Positions 12,850 to 24,099 of a DNA stretch of 64,000 bases are shown here, one piece after another; positions within the stretch are counted from its first letter, which is position 1, and the number at the start of each line of letters is the position of its first letter. Origin of the DNA: Prinia subflava (taxonomy: Eukaryota > Chordata > Aves > Passeriformes > Cisticolidae). Under the pieces are notes generated by a model. It saw only the letters and a program-made list of their open reading frames with translations. It did no database searches and was not told the origin of the DNA. The position numbers and the translations under genes were made by a program. The stretch covers positions 25,419,300 through 25,483,299 of the forward strand of contig NC_086254.1 in the NCBI RefSeq assembly GCF_021018805.1, written 5' to 3'.

Positions 12850-14051
12850 ATTTAAAGTCAGGCTTTTTCTGAAACACTATCAGTGGAATTTTTAAATCTT
12901 AAACTGTTAAGGGCACAAAGCACTGTTATAAAATGATGGAGAAATATAGTGCTGCAGCAATATAAAAAAGACATTGTGAAAGGTCTTTTCTGTTGTCACT
13001 GTTTCCCTTTACTCTTTCTCTTTAAGAGTCAGCATTGATCAAAGTTAGGATCCTAGTTCACCCCCAATATATTTTTTTGAGAAAACCATGTAACTCCTGT
13101 AATGAAATCATTGAGCGTGCCAGTCAAAATTGAGAAAGAACAAAATATGGAAGTACTATAATAAAAAAAAGGATGTTATCATATGTGTTGTATTGGCAGA
13201 ACTTTTGAACAGAGTTTTCTCAGAGTGGCAAGTTGTAACTTCACTCAAAAAAGACTTTTCCCTCCAGCTTGTTTGACACTGGAGCAGGAAAAAATTGGGG
13301 AGCTAATTATGCTAGTTCAGAAAGAGCAGAAAAATTACCATAACCCATGGAGAACAAAGTCCATGACCTGACACTGGAGGCAGATGTGTACTGGGGATAG
13401 AATAATCTCAAGAAAACAATCCCCAACAGGGGGGAATCGTGCAGCTGGCACTGAGCATCCCAAACTGCAGCAGCATCCTGCAGGACCTGGCTCCTGAAAG
13501 AAGGAACGTGGGAAGGATGCAGTGGAGAATGCAGCAGGGGGAAGGTGCAGGAGGATGTGGGTTTATTCATGAGGGCCAAGAAGCCCTTGCAGGGAGGATG
13601 CTAATAAAGACCAGGGAAAATAGTGCAAAATAGGGTAATCAACATGCCCATAAAGAATTACAGTGGCTCATGTATCCCCTTCCAAGAGAAATGGGTGCTT
13701 ACATCCTCATCCCAAATTTTCTTTTTATTTAGTTCCATGAACACATGTGCTTTCTCACACTTTCTCATTTAACTTAAGGCAAGGAAATTATAATAAAAAT
13801 TACAAATGAAACTGTTTTTGTGTCGTCCTTCTGCTTTATCATTTTGTGCAAATATTTGAAGGCATAACTAGGTGCTAACCTTGAGTGTTTAATGTTAGGA
13901 CTAACTTCTGCTCACTGTTTACCAAAACAGGGCCACTGTGTAACAGCAATAATGTAAGTCAGTGTCAACACCGGGTGCTGACATTTTAACAGAAGACTCC
14001 AGTTCATAATAAAACCAAGTCAAGGTTTTTAGGGTGAGTTAAATTTACTGC

Positions 14052-14070
14052 AGCAGCGCCCTCAAGTGCT
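14052..14070 (-). promoter_or_regulatory. CTCF-like motif (candidate)
   Basis: On the minus strand the bases read AGCACTTGAGGGCGCTGCTG, which matches the GAGGGCGCTG half of the vertebrate CTCF core well and the CCAC-side half less well. A single motif match is weak evidence. It is listed because CTCF sites often partition long gene-poor 5' flanks. Confidence 0.25.
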
Positions 14071-17000
14071 GTGACACTTCCTAGGCCGGGTGGTGTCTGT
14101 CCCATGGGACAATGTCATGTGCTGGGGCTTGAGTCTTGAGCACATTTAGCTCGGTAAGAGCATGCAAATTCTTTTGGTGGAATTTTGGATGCTCACACAA
14201 ATCGGTGACACTCTTTAAATTAATACCAGAGGTGCTGGTTTGGGAGTTTCCCCTTTAATTGCTCTGTGGTAAGAAAGGTGCTTTCAGGACCAGTTTGGTT
14301 GGAAGTGACAGTGGAAGGAGACCTGGGCAGAGGAGCTTTCTTCAGACAGGTCAGCCATGGGCCAGGTCCTGCAGGATGCTGATCTGGAGTTTGGGATGCT
14401 GGGTGCCAGCAGAGCCCAGTGCACAGCTTGATCAACTGCTCTGCAGCTTCCATGGCCTTTTCTTAGTGCAGGCTGCAGAGCCAGAGGAGCAGAACCTTCT
14501 CTGGTGTGACTCATTACCTTAACAGAGGATTTAGGATCTAGGCACAGTGTCCACTCTGCTTTGGCACTGAGGGAACTGTGACTGGTAGGCTGTGGACTGA
14601 GCCAGCACACCACTGGTATATGGTATAAACTGCATAGACAAAACTGTGGCAGTGTAAACTGTGGTCTGCTAGAGGTGTTACACATCCTGAATATCAATTG
14701 TTATGGGTGTGCAAGGAGCCTGGAGGCCCTCGGCTCACTGGACTGTTCTTTGCCAGCAGAATTGCAGCTCTCCTTGAGGCAGCTGCTGGAGGGAGCCCTG
14801 GTTGCACTCACTCCTCAACTTGTGAGTAATGAAGCCCCAGTGGCTCCTAGAATTGCAGCATCTCTCTCAGCTGTCTGACAAAGCTGTCTGTGTGATTTCC
14901 TCCCTTCTCCAGAATTCCCTTCTCTTGGGCTCTCCACCTCTTGTCTCTCAGCACGTCTGATCAAAGTAGGTCAAGTCAGCTTTGTTCAAAAGCAGAATTG
15001 CCGAGTGATGCTGCCGTGTCTGGAGAAGCAAACTCAGCCTAAGGGAATGATTCCATGGGGATAATGCAATCACAGCACCTAATAATTACCTGTATCCACA
15101 AAATGAACATTTGAGGCACTGCTCAGAGCAGAAAGCCATCACTTGCAACTCTCCCTGTGTAAAAGTAATGCCCTTTCCTCCTAATTATTAAGGAATATTT
15201 TTGTAAAGATATTTCAAAGTCTTTGTTTCGTATTCCTAGTGTATACTAGTCAAATGTGTGTTCTGTAGTGTCCTTTTGTGTGGGCTTCTCTGGATCCAGT
15301 GGGAATAGCAATTGCAATAGTGATAGCAATCTGTGGAATGAGGAGTTGCAACATTTGGGCCATACCCACTCCTTATATTTTAGTCTTGAATGAATATTTC
15401 TAGAATAAAACAGGAAGAAGGGAAGAGGTCAGAGGGAAGAGAATTTAGAAATCATTCAATTGTTTGACTTATGAGAAAAATAAGTCACATCTTTAAAATA
15501 AACAAATATAAAGGTCAGTGGCCAGAAATTTAGTAGTCCAGGGCTTTTTTTTGGCCTTAAACAGGGAAATTCTGAAACCTTTGGCCCAAGTGCTTCTCTC
15601 TGCTGCACATGGGGAGTTTCACACAGCTCCTTCCTTAGGTGACCTCGGGCTAGTTTTGACTGGCACAAGGGAAAAAGGATGGCTTTTCTTTTGCTGTGAG
15701 TTTTATCACTCTGCAGCAGTGCTGTGCAGAGTTGGTCACTGGATTCAGTCCCACTTACAGCTCCCTCAGTGCTCTCTGTGCAGGCTGGAGGAAGATGTAC
15801 TAAAGGTATATTCTCTCCAGGTGAGACATCCAGCAGGCTCCTTCGGTATTTTGGACCAGAACACAGGGGCAGTGTGTGAAATACTGGATTTTAGATCCAT
15901 CACACCCTGTATTATGGTATTGCAGGGACAATTTGCATTGTCCCTTTGTTCTCTTTACACCTCTACCATCGCCCTCCAAAAAGGAGGAGAGGGAAGGAAA
16001 GAAAGGGGGAAAAAAACCCCAAAAAATAAAACGCAAAACCAGAACGTGAGGAGAAAAAGGAAGTGGCATTATTTGGCAAAGCTTCAAGGGGAACATGACA
16101 AGGGAGTTTGGTTTTGCTGACAGAAGAGGGGGCCAAAGCTGCAAGGACTGAGGGTGGGTTTCAGGTTAGAAAAGGCAGAGGGTGACAGTGGGAAGGAGCC
16201 AGGGAAGTGAAGGAGCAGAGTGAAGGGCTGAGCACTCAGGGTGCAGGGGAGAAGCCTCTCCCAAGCAGGGTGGTGGGTATGAGTCTGGGGCTGTGCCTGC
16301 CCAGCCTGGGCTACAGCTGCCACTGTCCTCTGGATACAGTTTTGACATCTGCAATGGGTTTTTATTTGGGGGGGAAAAAAGTTTGTTGAGCTATACTTTG
16401 CTTTAATAATAATAATATCAATTTCTATAACGTTATTGTGCAGGCATTTATTCATAGCTTAGGTGAAGTTGTACTTTCTTGTCTCTGTCTTGCTTCTGCT
16501 TTTGAAACCCAGGGCATAGAGCTTCCATGGCTAATTCAGGTCTTTTGGAGAGATTTGCACTCTCTGCCTGGTTGGAAAGTACCCCCAGCTCCTGGGCTGA
16601 ACTCTCTTGCTCAGAAAAATATTTTGCAGAGCAGCCATGGCAAGACAGGTTTGTCCAGGGATGGTTCCATCTTCCTGTGCCTCTGCCTGCTTTGGCTGTC
16701 ATTCTGCAACAGCTTGGTGATGGCTAAAATGGAGGATAATCGGGATTTCTTGCAAACACAGAGTTACAACACTGATGGCAATGTGGCAGCAAAGTTTCTG
16801 TTTCCCTGCTTGGAGCATCTGCTCCCAGAAAAGCATTTGCAGAACCACTGCTGCATTCTCCTATTAATGACTTTCAGGATCATGGTTTTCAGTGATTTTT
16901 GCTTCTAGCCTTTCTGAAAGCAGCCTGCAAATGGCACTTGATTGCTAATGTCACATCATGGGAGGTGGTTAGTCTGAACCCCTGCCTGTAGCAGGCATCT

Positions 17001-18674
17001 AAAAGCGAATGGAAATTGGTAAAAATCTGTATATTATAATAAAAAAAAATTATAATGCATACAAGGAGCACAGCTCCACAAATTCCGACCAGCCTGCTGC
17101 ATGTCTGGTTTGGTGATATGTAAAATTTTGGACAGGCAGTGGTACACATGGACAGTTTTTGTTCCTGTATAAACAAAATATGTGAGTGCATACGTGGTCG
17201 AGCTATGGAGGGAAAATACAGCCTGGAAACTCCTGTGCAGACAGGACAGGAGGTGATGTGACTTCCCACTGAAAAGCCAATCAAGAAGAGTATCAGGAAA
17301 GCAACTGAAATGGGGCTATTAGGAGGAATAAATGTAGGTAATGATGTTGCCAACTGTTACAATCATTTTTTTTCCTCTGGGTCTCACCGTCGATATTGCT
17401 TTTTTTCCCTGAGCTACAATCCATGGAGCACTGGCACTGAACTTCTGCTGTCAGTCCAAACAAGCCACGTTTTCTACCTCTTAAGAGTTCTGAGAAACAT
17501 TTCAAGTGTTCCCAAAAGGCTCATAACTGGAAGGTATATTTTTCCTTTAAAGTCTCAAAACTTTGGGAGGGTTTGACCCCTTACTTTAAGTGGCTGGGAT
17601 TTGCACATTTGTGATAAATTTCACTAAAATACTGTTGTGTGTGGTGTGGTGTTCGTTGCCACTGTTCAGTGATGTGTGGAGCTACTACTATGCTCCTCCT
17701 GAGCTGGGATTCTTCATTTTAGCAATGAGAAGAAAATTTTAAAACACACGAGCATGTCCATGTGAGATGGGAGGTGACATTTAGTGTGGCACCTGGATCT
17801 TCTCGTGGTAAGGAGTGGCTTCCACTGAACTGGGCGCTGGGCTGTGCCCTTGGGACTCTGTTCAGTCACGCAGCTCCTGCTGCTGCACGTGCAGCTTCTG
17901 AGTCCTGCACATGCTAATGGGAATTTCTGACAACAAATTCAGAGGGTATTAGTGAAGGAATAAACCCCACATTGTTAAAATCTCCTAGATGAATAATTAC
18001 TGCAGATAACACCGAGTGTTTATGTCTTTGCCTGTTGTGATGCCCCTTCTTGACTGACTTCTAGAGCTGACTCTAACATTACCCTCTACACAGCCAAACT
18101 CAAGAACAACATCTAGACTTGTCTGGAGTCAACCCAGGAGCTGTTTCCAGCATAATTTCTACAGCCACCTCTAAAGCCATGTCTAGAGTAATTTCCATCT
18201 CTAAGGTGATTTACAGAAGAACCTTTGAACTTGCCCCCGGGTCAGGGTCTCCAGTCTCTCCCAGCACTGCTGTGGTGTGAGTTAATGTGCTGATCGCACA
18301 TGGAGCCAAGCTGGAGCTGCCTCTGGAGCCCCCTGTGCCTCTGCCGGGTGAGGTCCCGCTGGGGCGCCTGCCAGCCCCCTGCCCCTCCCTGGGCACTGGC
18401 AGCAGGGCACGGGGGCCAGGAGGGCACGGGGCAGCCAGCACGGCTCGCTGGGGTGTTTTTCCCTTGTTCTTGGTGGTTTTTCCCGTGGCTTGTGCCGCTC
18501 TCCCCGGGAAGCAGCAGTGGTTTCAATGTGCGCTTTGTGGGAGCAGAGCTGTCTGAGCCCTTTAAGCGGGAGATGAGCTCAGGTAGAAGGAACGCAGAGA
18601 GCTCCTTTCATCAGCCAGGGCCCCGCCGGCGGCTGCGGGGCATGTCCGGCCAGTTATAAATGGATCATGTGTTG

Positions 18675-18684
18675 CTATTTTTAG
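18675..18684 (+). promoter_or_regulatory. MEF2 consensus site
   Basis: CTATTTTTAG fits the MEF2 consensus YTAWWWWTAR exactly and sits 18 bases before a TATA-like box, inside the upstream GC-rich island. Such AT-rich sites are common by chance in AT-rich DNA but less so in a GC-rich island. Confidence 0.45.
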
Positions 18685-18702
18685 CCGAGAGAGGATTGTA
18701 AA

Positions 18703-18710
18703 TATAAAAG
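18703..18710 (+). promoter_or_regulatory. TATA-like box
   Basis: TATAAAAG is a canonical TATA box and is followed by a second weaker copy (TATAAAG, 18713-18719). A start site about 30 bases downstream would fall near 18733-18742, just before the long pyrimidine tract. No transcript evidence is available. Confidence 0.35.
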
Positions 18711-18750
18711 GGTATAAAGTGCAAAACTTAGCAACAGTGGCGTTTGTTTG

Positions 18751-18802
18751 CTTTTTTTCTTTTCTTTTTTTTTTTTTTTTTCTTCCCCCTCCCCATTGGC
18801 AG
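18751..18802 (+). promoter_or_regulatory. Long pyrimidine tract ending in CAG, splice-acceptor-like
   Basis: A run of about 45 nt that is almost all T and C (ending in a C-rich part) is followed by ATTGGCAG then G, the classic form of a strong 3' splice site. If used, an exon would begin at 18803. A possible donor CGG/GTAAAA lies at 19063/19064. The same run could simply be a T-rich simple repeat. Confidence 0.3.
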
Positions 18803-19063
18803 GAATGTGTTTGGAGAGGAATGAAGTTAGAGCAGGAGCTTTGCCCGTGGACTTTGCACTGCTTCTATAGACAGAGATATATAGATGTGTATCGCCGGGC
18901 GGGGGAAGGGAACGGGCTCCTCTGGGGCTGTTCGGAGAGATCCAAAAGTGCAGCCTGAAATGAGATGGAAGCGCTGGAGGGGGAGCGGGGGGACCCGGGG
19001 CGGGCCGGGGGGAGCGGGGCCGGCTTGGGGACAGAGTTCAGCAAATGGAAAACACTGACACGG

Positions 19064-19094
19064 GTAAAAATAGTAACAGCGGGGTTAAAAATAG
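19064..19094 (+). promoter_or_regulatory. Pair of MEF2-type sites
   Basis: GTAAAAATAG (19064-19073, one mismatch to YTAWWWWTAR) and TTAAAAATAG (19085-19094, exact) lie 21 bp apart start to start, two helical turns, within GC-rich DNA. Two phased sites in such a context favour a real regulatory module over chance. Confidence 0.45.
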
Positions 19095-19870
19095 CATCGG
19101 GTGAAATAAACGTGCAGTAACTCCTGAAACCCTCCTGGGAACTGCTCGCTCCCGATCCGCCCCTGCCCTGCGCCCCGCTGCGCTGCACTCAGGAGCCCCA
19201 GAGCAAACCCCCTCAGCAGACTGAAACCATCAAAGCAGACCCCGCACTCTGCAGAGGACGAGCTCTGGGGACTTTTCCCACTATTTTTATGGAGTTTTGT
19301 TTTGTTTTGTTACTTTGTTTGCTGAAACTTCGCGCCAGAGAAAAAGGGGAACAAATCCCTCTTTCTGTGAGACTCGCGCGGTCTTGGGACAGAGCAGTTA
19401 GGAGGTCCTTGGGGTTGTTTCTCATTTTTTTTTCCGCCTTCCTTTTCACCTTTTTGGTGTGGGGGGCTCTTTCCTTTTCCTTTTTTTTTCCCTTTTTTCT
19501 TTTCCTGTTGGTGTCTCGCTGTGGTGTTTCAGACCGTGTTGTCGCTCCGGGAGTGCAGAGCTCGGCGCTGTCGCCCTGCCCTGGCCCTGCGCCCTTGGCA
19601 GCGCCAAAGCCGCGGGCAGGAGGAGCTGAAGCCCCCGCACCGAGCTCCCCACACACGAGGGAAGGTGCCGGCTGTTCTCCAGGCACGGCGGGGGGACAGA
19701 GGCAGGGGACAGCAAAAAAGACGACAGGAAAGGATGGAGAGACCTTGAGGAGCTTGCTCTGTGGAGCAGAGGCTTGGCTGGTTCCTTCTCTGGAGGCGTT
19801 GAGGGCTTGAGGGTGGGAGGGGGCCGGGGAGGAGCAGGGGTGGGCAGGGGACAGCGCTGGTAGAAATCTC

Positions 19871-22800
19871 CATCGGGATCTTTTATAGCTCTGGCTGTAA
19901 ATGTGCCTGTTTTGACTGGACCGGGTCACTGAGGCAGAAACAATTGTTGTGACAGACCAGGCAGACCTGGTTCCTGAAACTGCCCCGCCACAGGACAGGG
20001 ACAAACTGGGAGCCCTGCCGTTCAGAGGCTATTACATATCCAATCAGATTTTTTTTTTTTTTTTTTTCCTCCTAACCAAGCAGCTGAAAGTCTCCACGTG
20101 GCTTTTTGCAGCCCAGGTTGAAGGTGTGGGTGTTTCAGGGGTGCATTTTTAACACCTCCTCACGGGGTAGCTCTGTGTGGAGGGGGGAGCTGCCCTGGCA
20201 GGGTTGGAGCAGGCTGTGCCTGTGGCATTCCGGGTGCTCCTCTGCTGAAAAAAGGGGAAATTAAACGTGATCAATGGGATTGATTACAGGTTTTGTAATT
20301 ATTGATTACAGGGGTTTCTGTATCGTGGCGGTACTGATGCATCTGGAAGTCCTGCTCGAATGCAGGTTGAGGTCTCCCTGTTTCCTGCAGCCCTCCAGGG
20401 TGGTGCCAGTGCTGGAGGTGAAAGGGAAGGCGTTCATCTGGCAAAACGAGAAAGGAGGAGAATTTCCTTAATTGTGTTTAGCAGGCTAAGCCCACAGCAC
20501 TTAATTACTTTTTTTTCCTTTTTTTCTTTTTTTTTTTTTCGTTTTTTTTTAAGGATTGGACATTCCGCAGCTTGTTTCTCTAGATCATTTTAAATTACTT
20601 TTGATGTTTAAATATATTTCATATGAAGCCTGTCTAAATCTTTTAACTAGTATATTTTTGAAAGCACAAGTATGCTTTCATTTGATAGAGTACCTAGAAA
20701 AACCCTTTTTGTATTTGAGCAAAGCTGTTTTGTTTTTAAATTATGTTGTTCCAATCCTTCTAATTTGATCATTTCAAATTTGATTCAGCACACAAAAATG
20801 ATGCAGAAACTCCTGTTATGAATCTAAACTGAACATTCATTTTCTTATCAAAATATTATTATCGAAAAATATTAGTCATTCTTCTTGGCATAGTAAACAA
20901 AGAAACATGTGGATGTGTTAATTTATTCCAGACCCACAAAAGAGGGATAGTTTATATAAGTAAAATAAATAATTCTCGACTATTTAATAATTGGATCACT
21001 TCAACAATAGTTGACTAATAGTCATATGTCTGAAATACATCTTGCCCATTTCTATTCTTCAGGGAATTTAATGCTTAAAGAGTAGTTTTCTTTTTCCAAG
21101 GATTGACATTTTTAAATTGTTACCTTTTTACATACTTAATAGTTGTTGTCTTTCATAACTTATGAGGTCAGAAATAGGGGGGAAAAAAAGCTCAAATGTA
21201 GTTGAAATTAATCCCCTGGAAGTATGCAAAGAAATTAAACTGAGATGGTAAATCACGTGAAGGAATTTAAGATAAGTGAGCACAAGACAGAGTTATTTTA
21301 CAAGTGTATTATTTTACTGCCTTGCATAGGTAGAAAAGATTTGGATTCTCAGAAATGTTGATGTGTGGATGTGTCATTTTTTGGTTTTGTGTCAATGGAT
21401 TTTTGAATTATACGTGTCTAATTCCAAATTGCATTGGTGGCACAGGAGTGAAAGTAAAAAAAAGTGATTTTTTTTCCTCATTATTGAAATATAAATGTGC
21501 CAACCTATAGCATATGAAATTCCTGTATTTCTGCATATGGCTCTGCTAACTTGTTAGTTATTCAATTGTTAACATTGCCTGTTGAGTTATTTTGCTCCTG
21601 TTTTTAAGTACTTTAACACTTGGTTATGTTTTCCCAACTTGGAGGGCACAGGTGGCAAGTGGGTAATTGATAACAGCCAGCTGAGATTTAACTCCTGGGA
21701 TTAGGTTGTTTTAAATAACAGAATTCCACATTTGTATTTTTTCATTTGCCTGAGCTTTAAAGAAATCAGTCCTGTGATTGTTGCTTGTAAGTAATAATAT
21801 TTAATCCTCCTCGTGCTAATGGTTTGATGGGAAGGATATTGTTTGTTCACAGACTGCAGGCATAAACAGTGAGTACTTAAATGCCCCATGGGTATTTTAC
21901 TATCCTCTAAAATATATTTTTTATTATTTATGTATGTGTGTCAGTATCTAAAATGCATTGATAACTTAGCATTTTATTTGAAAGAAATAAAATATTAAAA
22001 TATCAGATAATTTATTTGTTTTAAAGAGGATATATTGGAGATTTCTGAGAACAAGTGAAAAATTAGTAATTTTTTGACAACGTAAAGAGAACATCTCTGG
22101 AAAGTCAGAGCTGAGATCTTGCAGCCCTTGTTTGTTCAGAATGATTTTTACAGAACTAGAATTTTTGGATGCATGGTAGGGAATTCAATACTGTTCTCTA
22201 GAAACTTAACAGAAGAATTACATTTTGTTAGAAAAAACCAGACAGTAATTGCAAAGCCAAAAATCTCTAAAAAGAAGATTGTTACCATTTTTCCTGGTAA
22301 ACTTTTCCTGTTGCATGGTATCACAGTAAGGGCATAAGGGAGGGGGTTGAGTCAACTTTTTTGACACTTGCATTTTTTCCTTGGAACCTACCTGCCCTTC
22401 CTTCCCCTAAATGCATTCAGTTTGAGGTGGCATAAATAAAATCTGTTAATTTTAAATATTGGATAATATTTTTCTTCCTCATTTGTACATAGATGAATAA
22501 GATGGATAGAGTTAATGGTTTTCAGAATTTTGATATATTCTTTTTTAATTTGAGGTTGGTCCACTTTTTCATGTAAACGGTGTTACATTATTATCAGATA
22601 AATATACTTAATTTTATTAGCATTTCTGCAAACTCCGTGCTAAAAGACATGGAGACCTATAAAACTGCTTAACATTGAAGATTATTCTGTACCTTTATAC
22701 CGGCTCAGTGCTTAGTCACCTTTGTCCCAAATGTGAACTGTTAAACATGCAATTACAATATCTAAATTTTAAGGGAAAGCAGGGAAATTGATGGCAGCAA

Positions 22801-24099
22801 CCATGATTAGAATTTTAGGTATCTTAGATGATGGGAGAAAGTAATACCAAATGATTTGTTTTGCCACTCTGTAAAATTCCTAAATCTGGTGAAAATAAAT
22901 TCTGTAGTGTTTTTCTAAATACTAAAAAATGAACACAAGGAAAACTAATATTCTGGGAAGGCGTGGCATAGCATTTCTAAATAAATGAATGCAATTAGCA
23001 AGGTACTAATTATGACATTTGTTATTAATCCTTAGTGGGTTTTTTTACCCCTTAGGGAAAGTTAGTTAATTAAAACAATGAAAATGCTGAGGGTTTTTGT
23101 TGAGAGAAGAAGAAGAACCCAACTTATTCCTGGCAGGATTTAAATAGTAAACCCCACCAAAGCTCCTGCACCTCTCCCTGTGCCAGCAGGAGCAGACTCT
23201 GGAATTGCTTCTTGTTGCAGGGGAGCACAGGAACACTGGGAGGCCCCTCTGGCTGGGGAAAGCTGGCACTCGTTTAGTGATCATTGTGATTATCTGTAAT
23301 TTTTTGGCAATACTGGACCTGCGCAACTCTAATCCCTTTCTATTTATTTGAGTGTATTTTTAATCGTATTTTCTTGAGTGAGAGATGTAGGGAAAAGGAA
23401 GCTTGGCAAAAAAACAGAGTATTGACTTGCTGTTTGCATATTTGGGAAGGATTCCCTTTGAAATACTTCGAAGGCTTTAGAAAACTGGAAAGGAAAAAGA
23501 AACTTTTTACAGTAAAACCACTGATGTAATTAACATTTCTTAAAGTGATGCAACGCTTTCAGTTACCTAAATAGACATTTCCATGCTAATAACAAAACCA
23601 AGAGAGACGATAAACCTGCAGTTTTAATTTCTTCTGTTGGATTGCTCTGGTTTTCATTCTTGAAGTCTTTACTCTTGCTCATGAGCTCTGCAGTTTAATT
23701 CCTGCTGCCCAGGGAGTGAGATTGAGGGAGAGCTGCTGGTGGGTCTCCTTCACATGGACAGCCCCCCTGGAAACCTGCAGAGTATGAAGCCCGTGCCAAG
23801 AAGCTCGAAAGTCATGTGTGATTGATTTACTTGATTTTTAACAACTGTGGGGAAAAAGAAAATGCAGTCGTGATTGTGTAGTGATTAATAGCGCTTGCTC
23901 TGGATTTCTTCTTTTTATTTCCCCTCTGCACATGCCTTGCAGTCAGAAGCACAGGCAGGTATTCAGTGCACACTGCTGGTTTCCTAAAACATCTCCTCTC
24001 CCAGATCTCTCCTTTAGGCAGCACAGAGCTGCCAAAGGAGGCTCCTGTGGAGTATCAAAGGGCGTCCCCTGCAAGGAAACGCGGCTTCTCCCAGCACTT
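19871..24099. other. AT-rich noncoding stretch
   Basis: Directly after the GC-rich island the base composition becomes strongly AT-rich, most clearly from about 20500 to 23600. There is no recognisable exon or transposon. T tracts at 20049-20067 and 20508-20550 are the only simple repeats of note. The second ends in AAG and looks like a splice acceptor. Confidence 0.6.
20508..20553 (+). repeat. T-rich tract ending in AAG
   Basis: Over 40 bases made almost only of T with a few C and one G end in TTTAAG. This could be an old oligo(T) retroposon end or a polypyrimidine tract of an unannotated exon. No flanking duplication was identified. Confidence 0.7.

Larger units (their letters stand above)
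12089..18299. other. Noncoding stretch, no gene recognised
   Basis: No identifiable exon is present. Open frames at 15518-16120 (+) and 16889-17353 (-) lack family features and overlap opposing frames. A lysine-rich 84-codon minus-strand frame lies at 12595-12849. A CTCF-like motif lies at 14052-14070. ATCAAA-type simple sequence follows the minisatellite near 12180-12210. Confidence 0.55.
18300..19870 (+). promoter_or_regulatory. Upstream GC/CpG-rich island, candidate alternative promoter or enhancer
   Basis: GC content and CpG frequency rise sharply here relative to both sides, with dense CpG near 18600-18640, 18890-19020 and 19530-19690. Within the island lie a TATA-like box (18703-18710) and three MEF2-type sites (18675-18684, 19064-19073, 19085-19094). 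It lies about 27 kb 5' of the GNAS start codon on the same strand. Mammalian GNAS has alternative promoters upstream, but no XL-alpha-s or NESP55 coding sequence is visible here, so equivalence is not implied. It may instead serve a noncoding RNA or act as an enhancer. Confidence 0.5.

Noticed and set aside
15518..16120. 200-codon + strand frame
   Set aside because: It ends in a Lys/Arg/Gly low-complexity tail from a purine-rich stretch and overlaps an opposing frame. No recognisable domain.
16889..17353. 154-codon minus-strand frame with hydrophobic stretches
   Set aside because: Hydrophobic runs come from A/T-rich codons. There is no family match, splice context or supporting neighbours.
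18287..18347. Possible coding first exon ending in a phase-1 donor (CCGG/GTGAGG)
   Set aside because: The phase would suit GNAS exon 2, but there is no ATG in that frame before an upstream stop and no XL-like sequence.
19213..20004. 263-codon minus-strand frame in the upstream island
   Set aside because: It competes with a 173-codon + strand frame over the same GC-rich DNA and shows only Lys/Pro/Ser low-complexity sequence. No family features.
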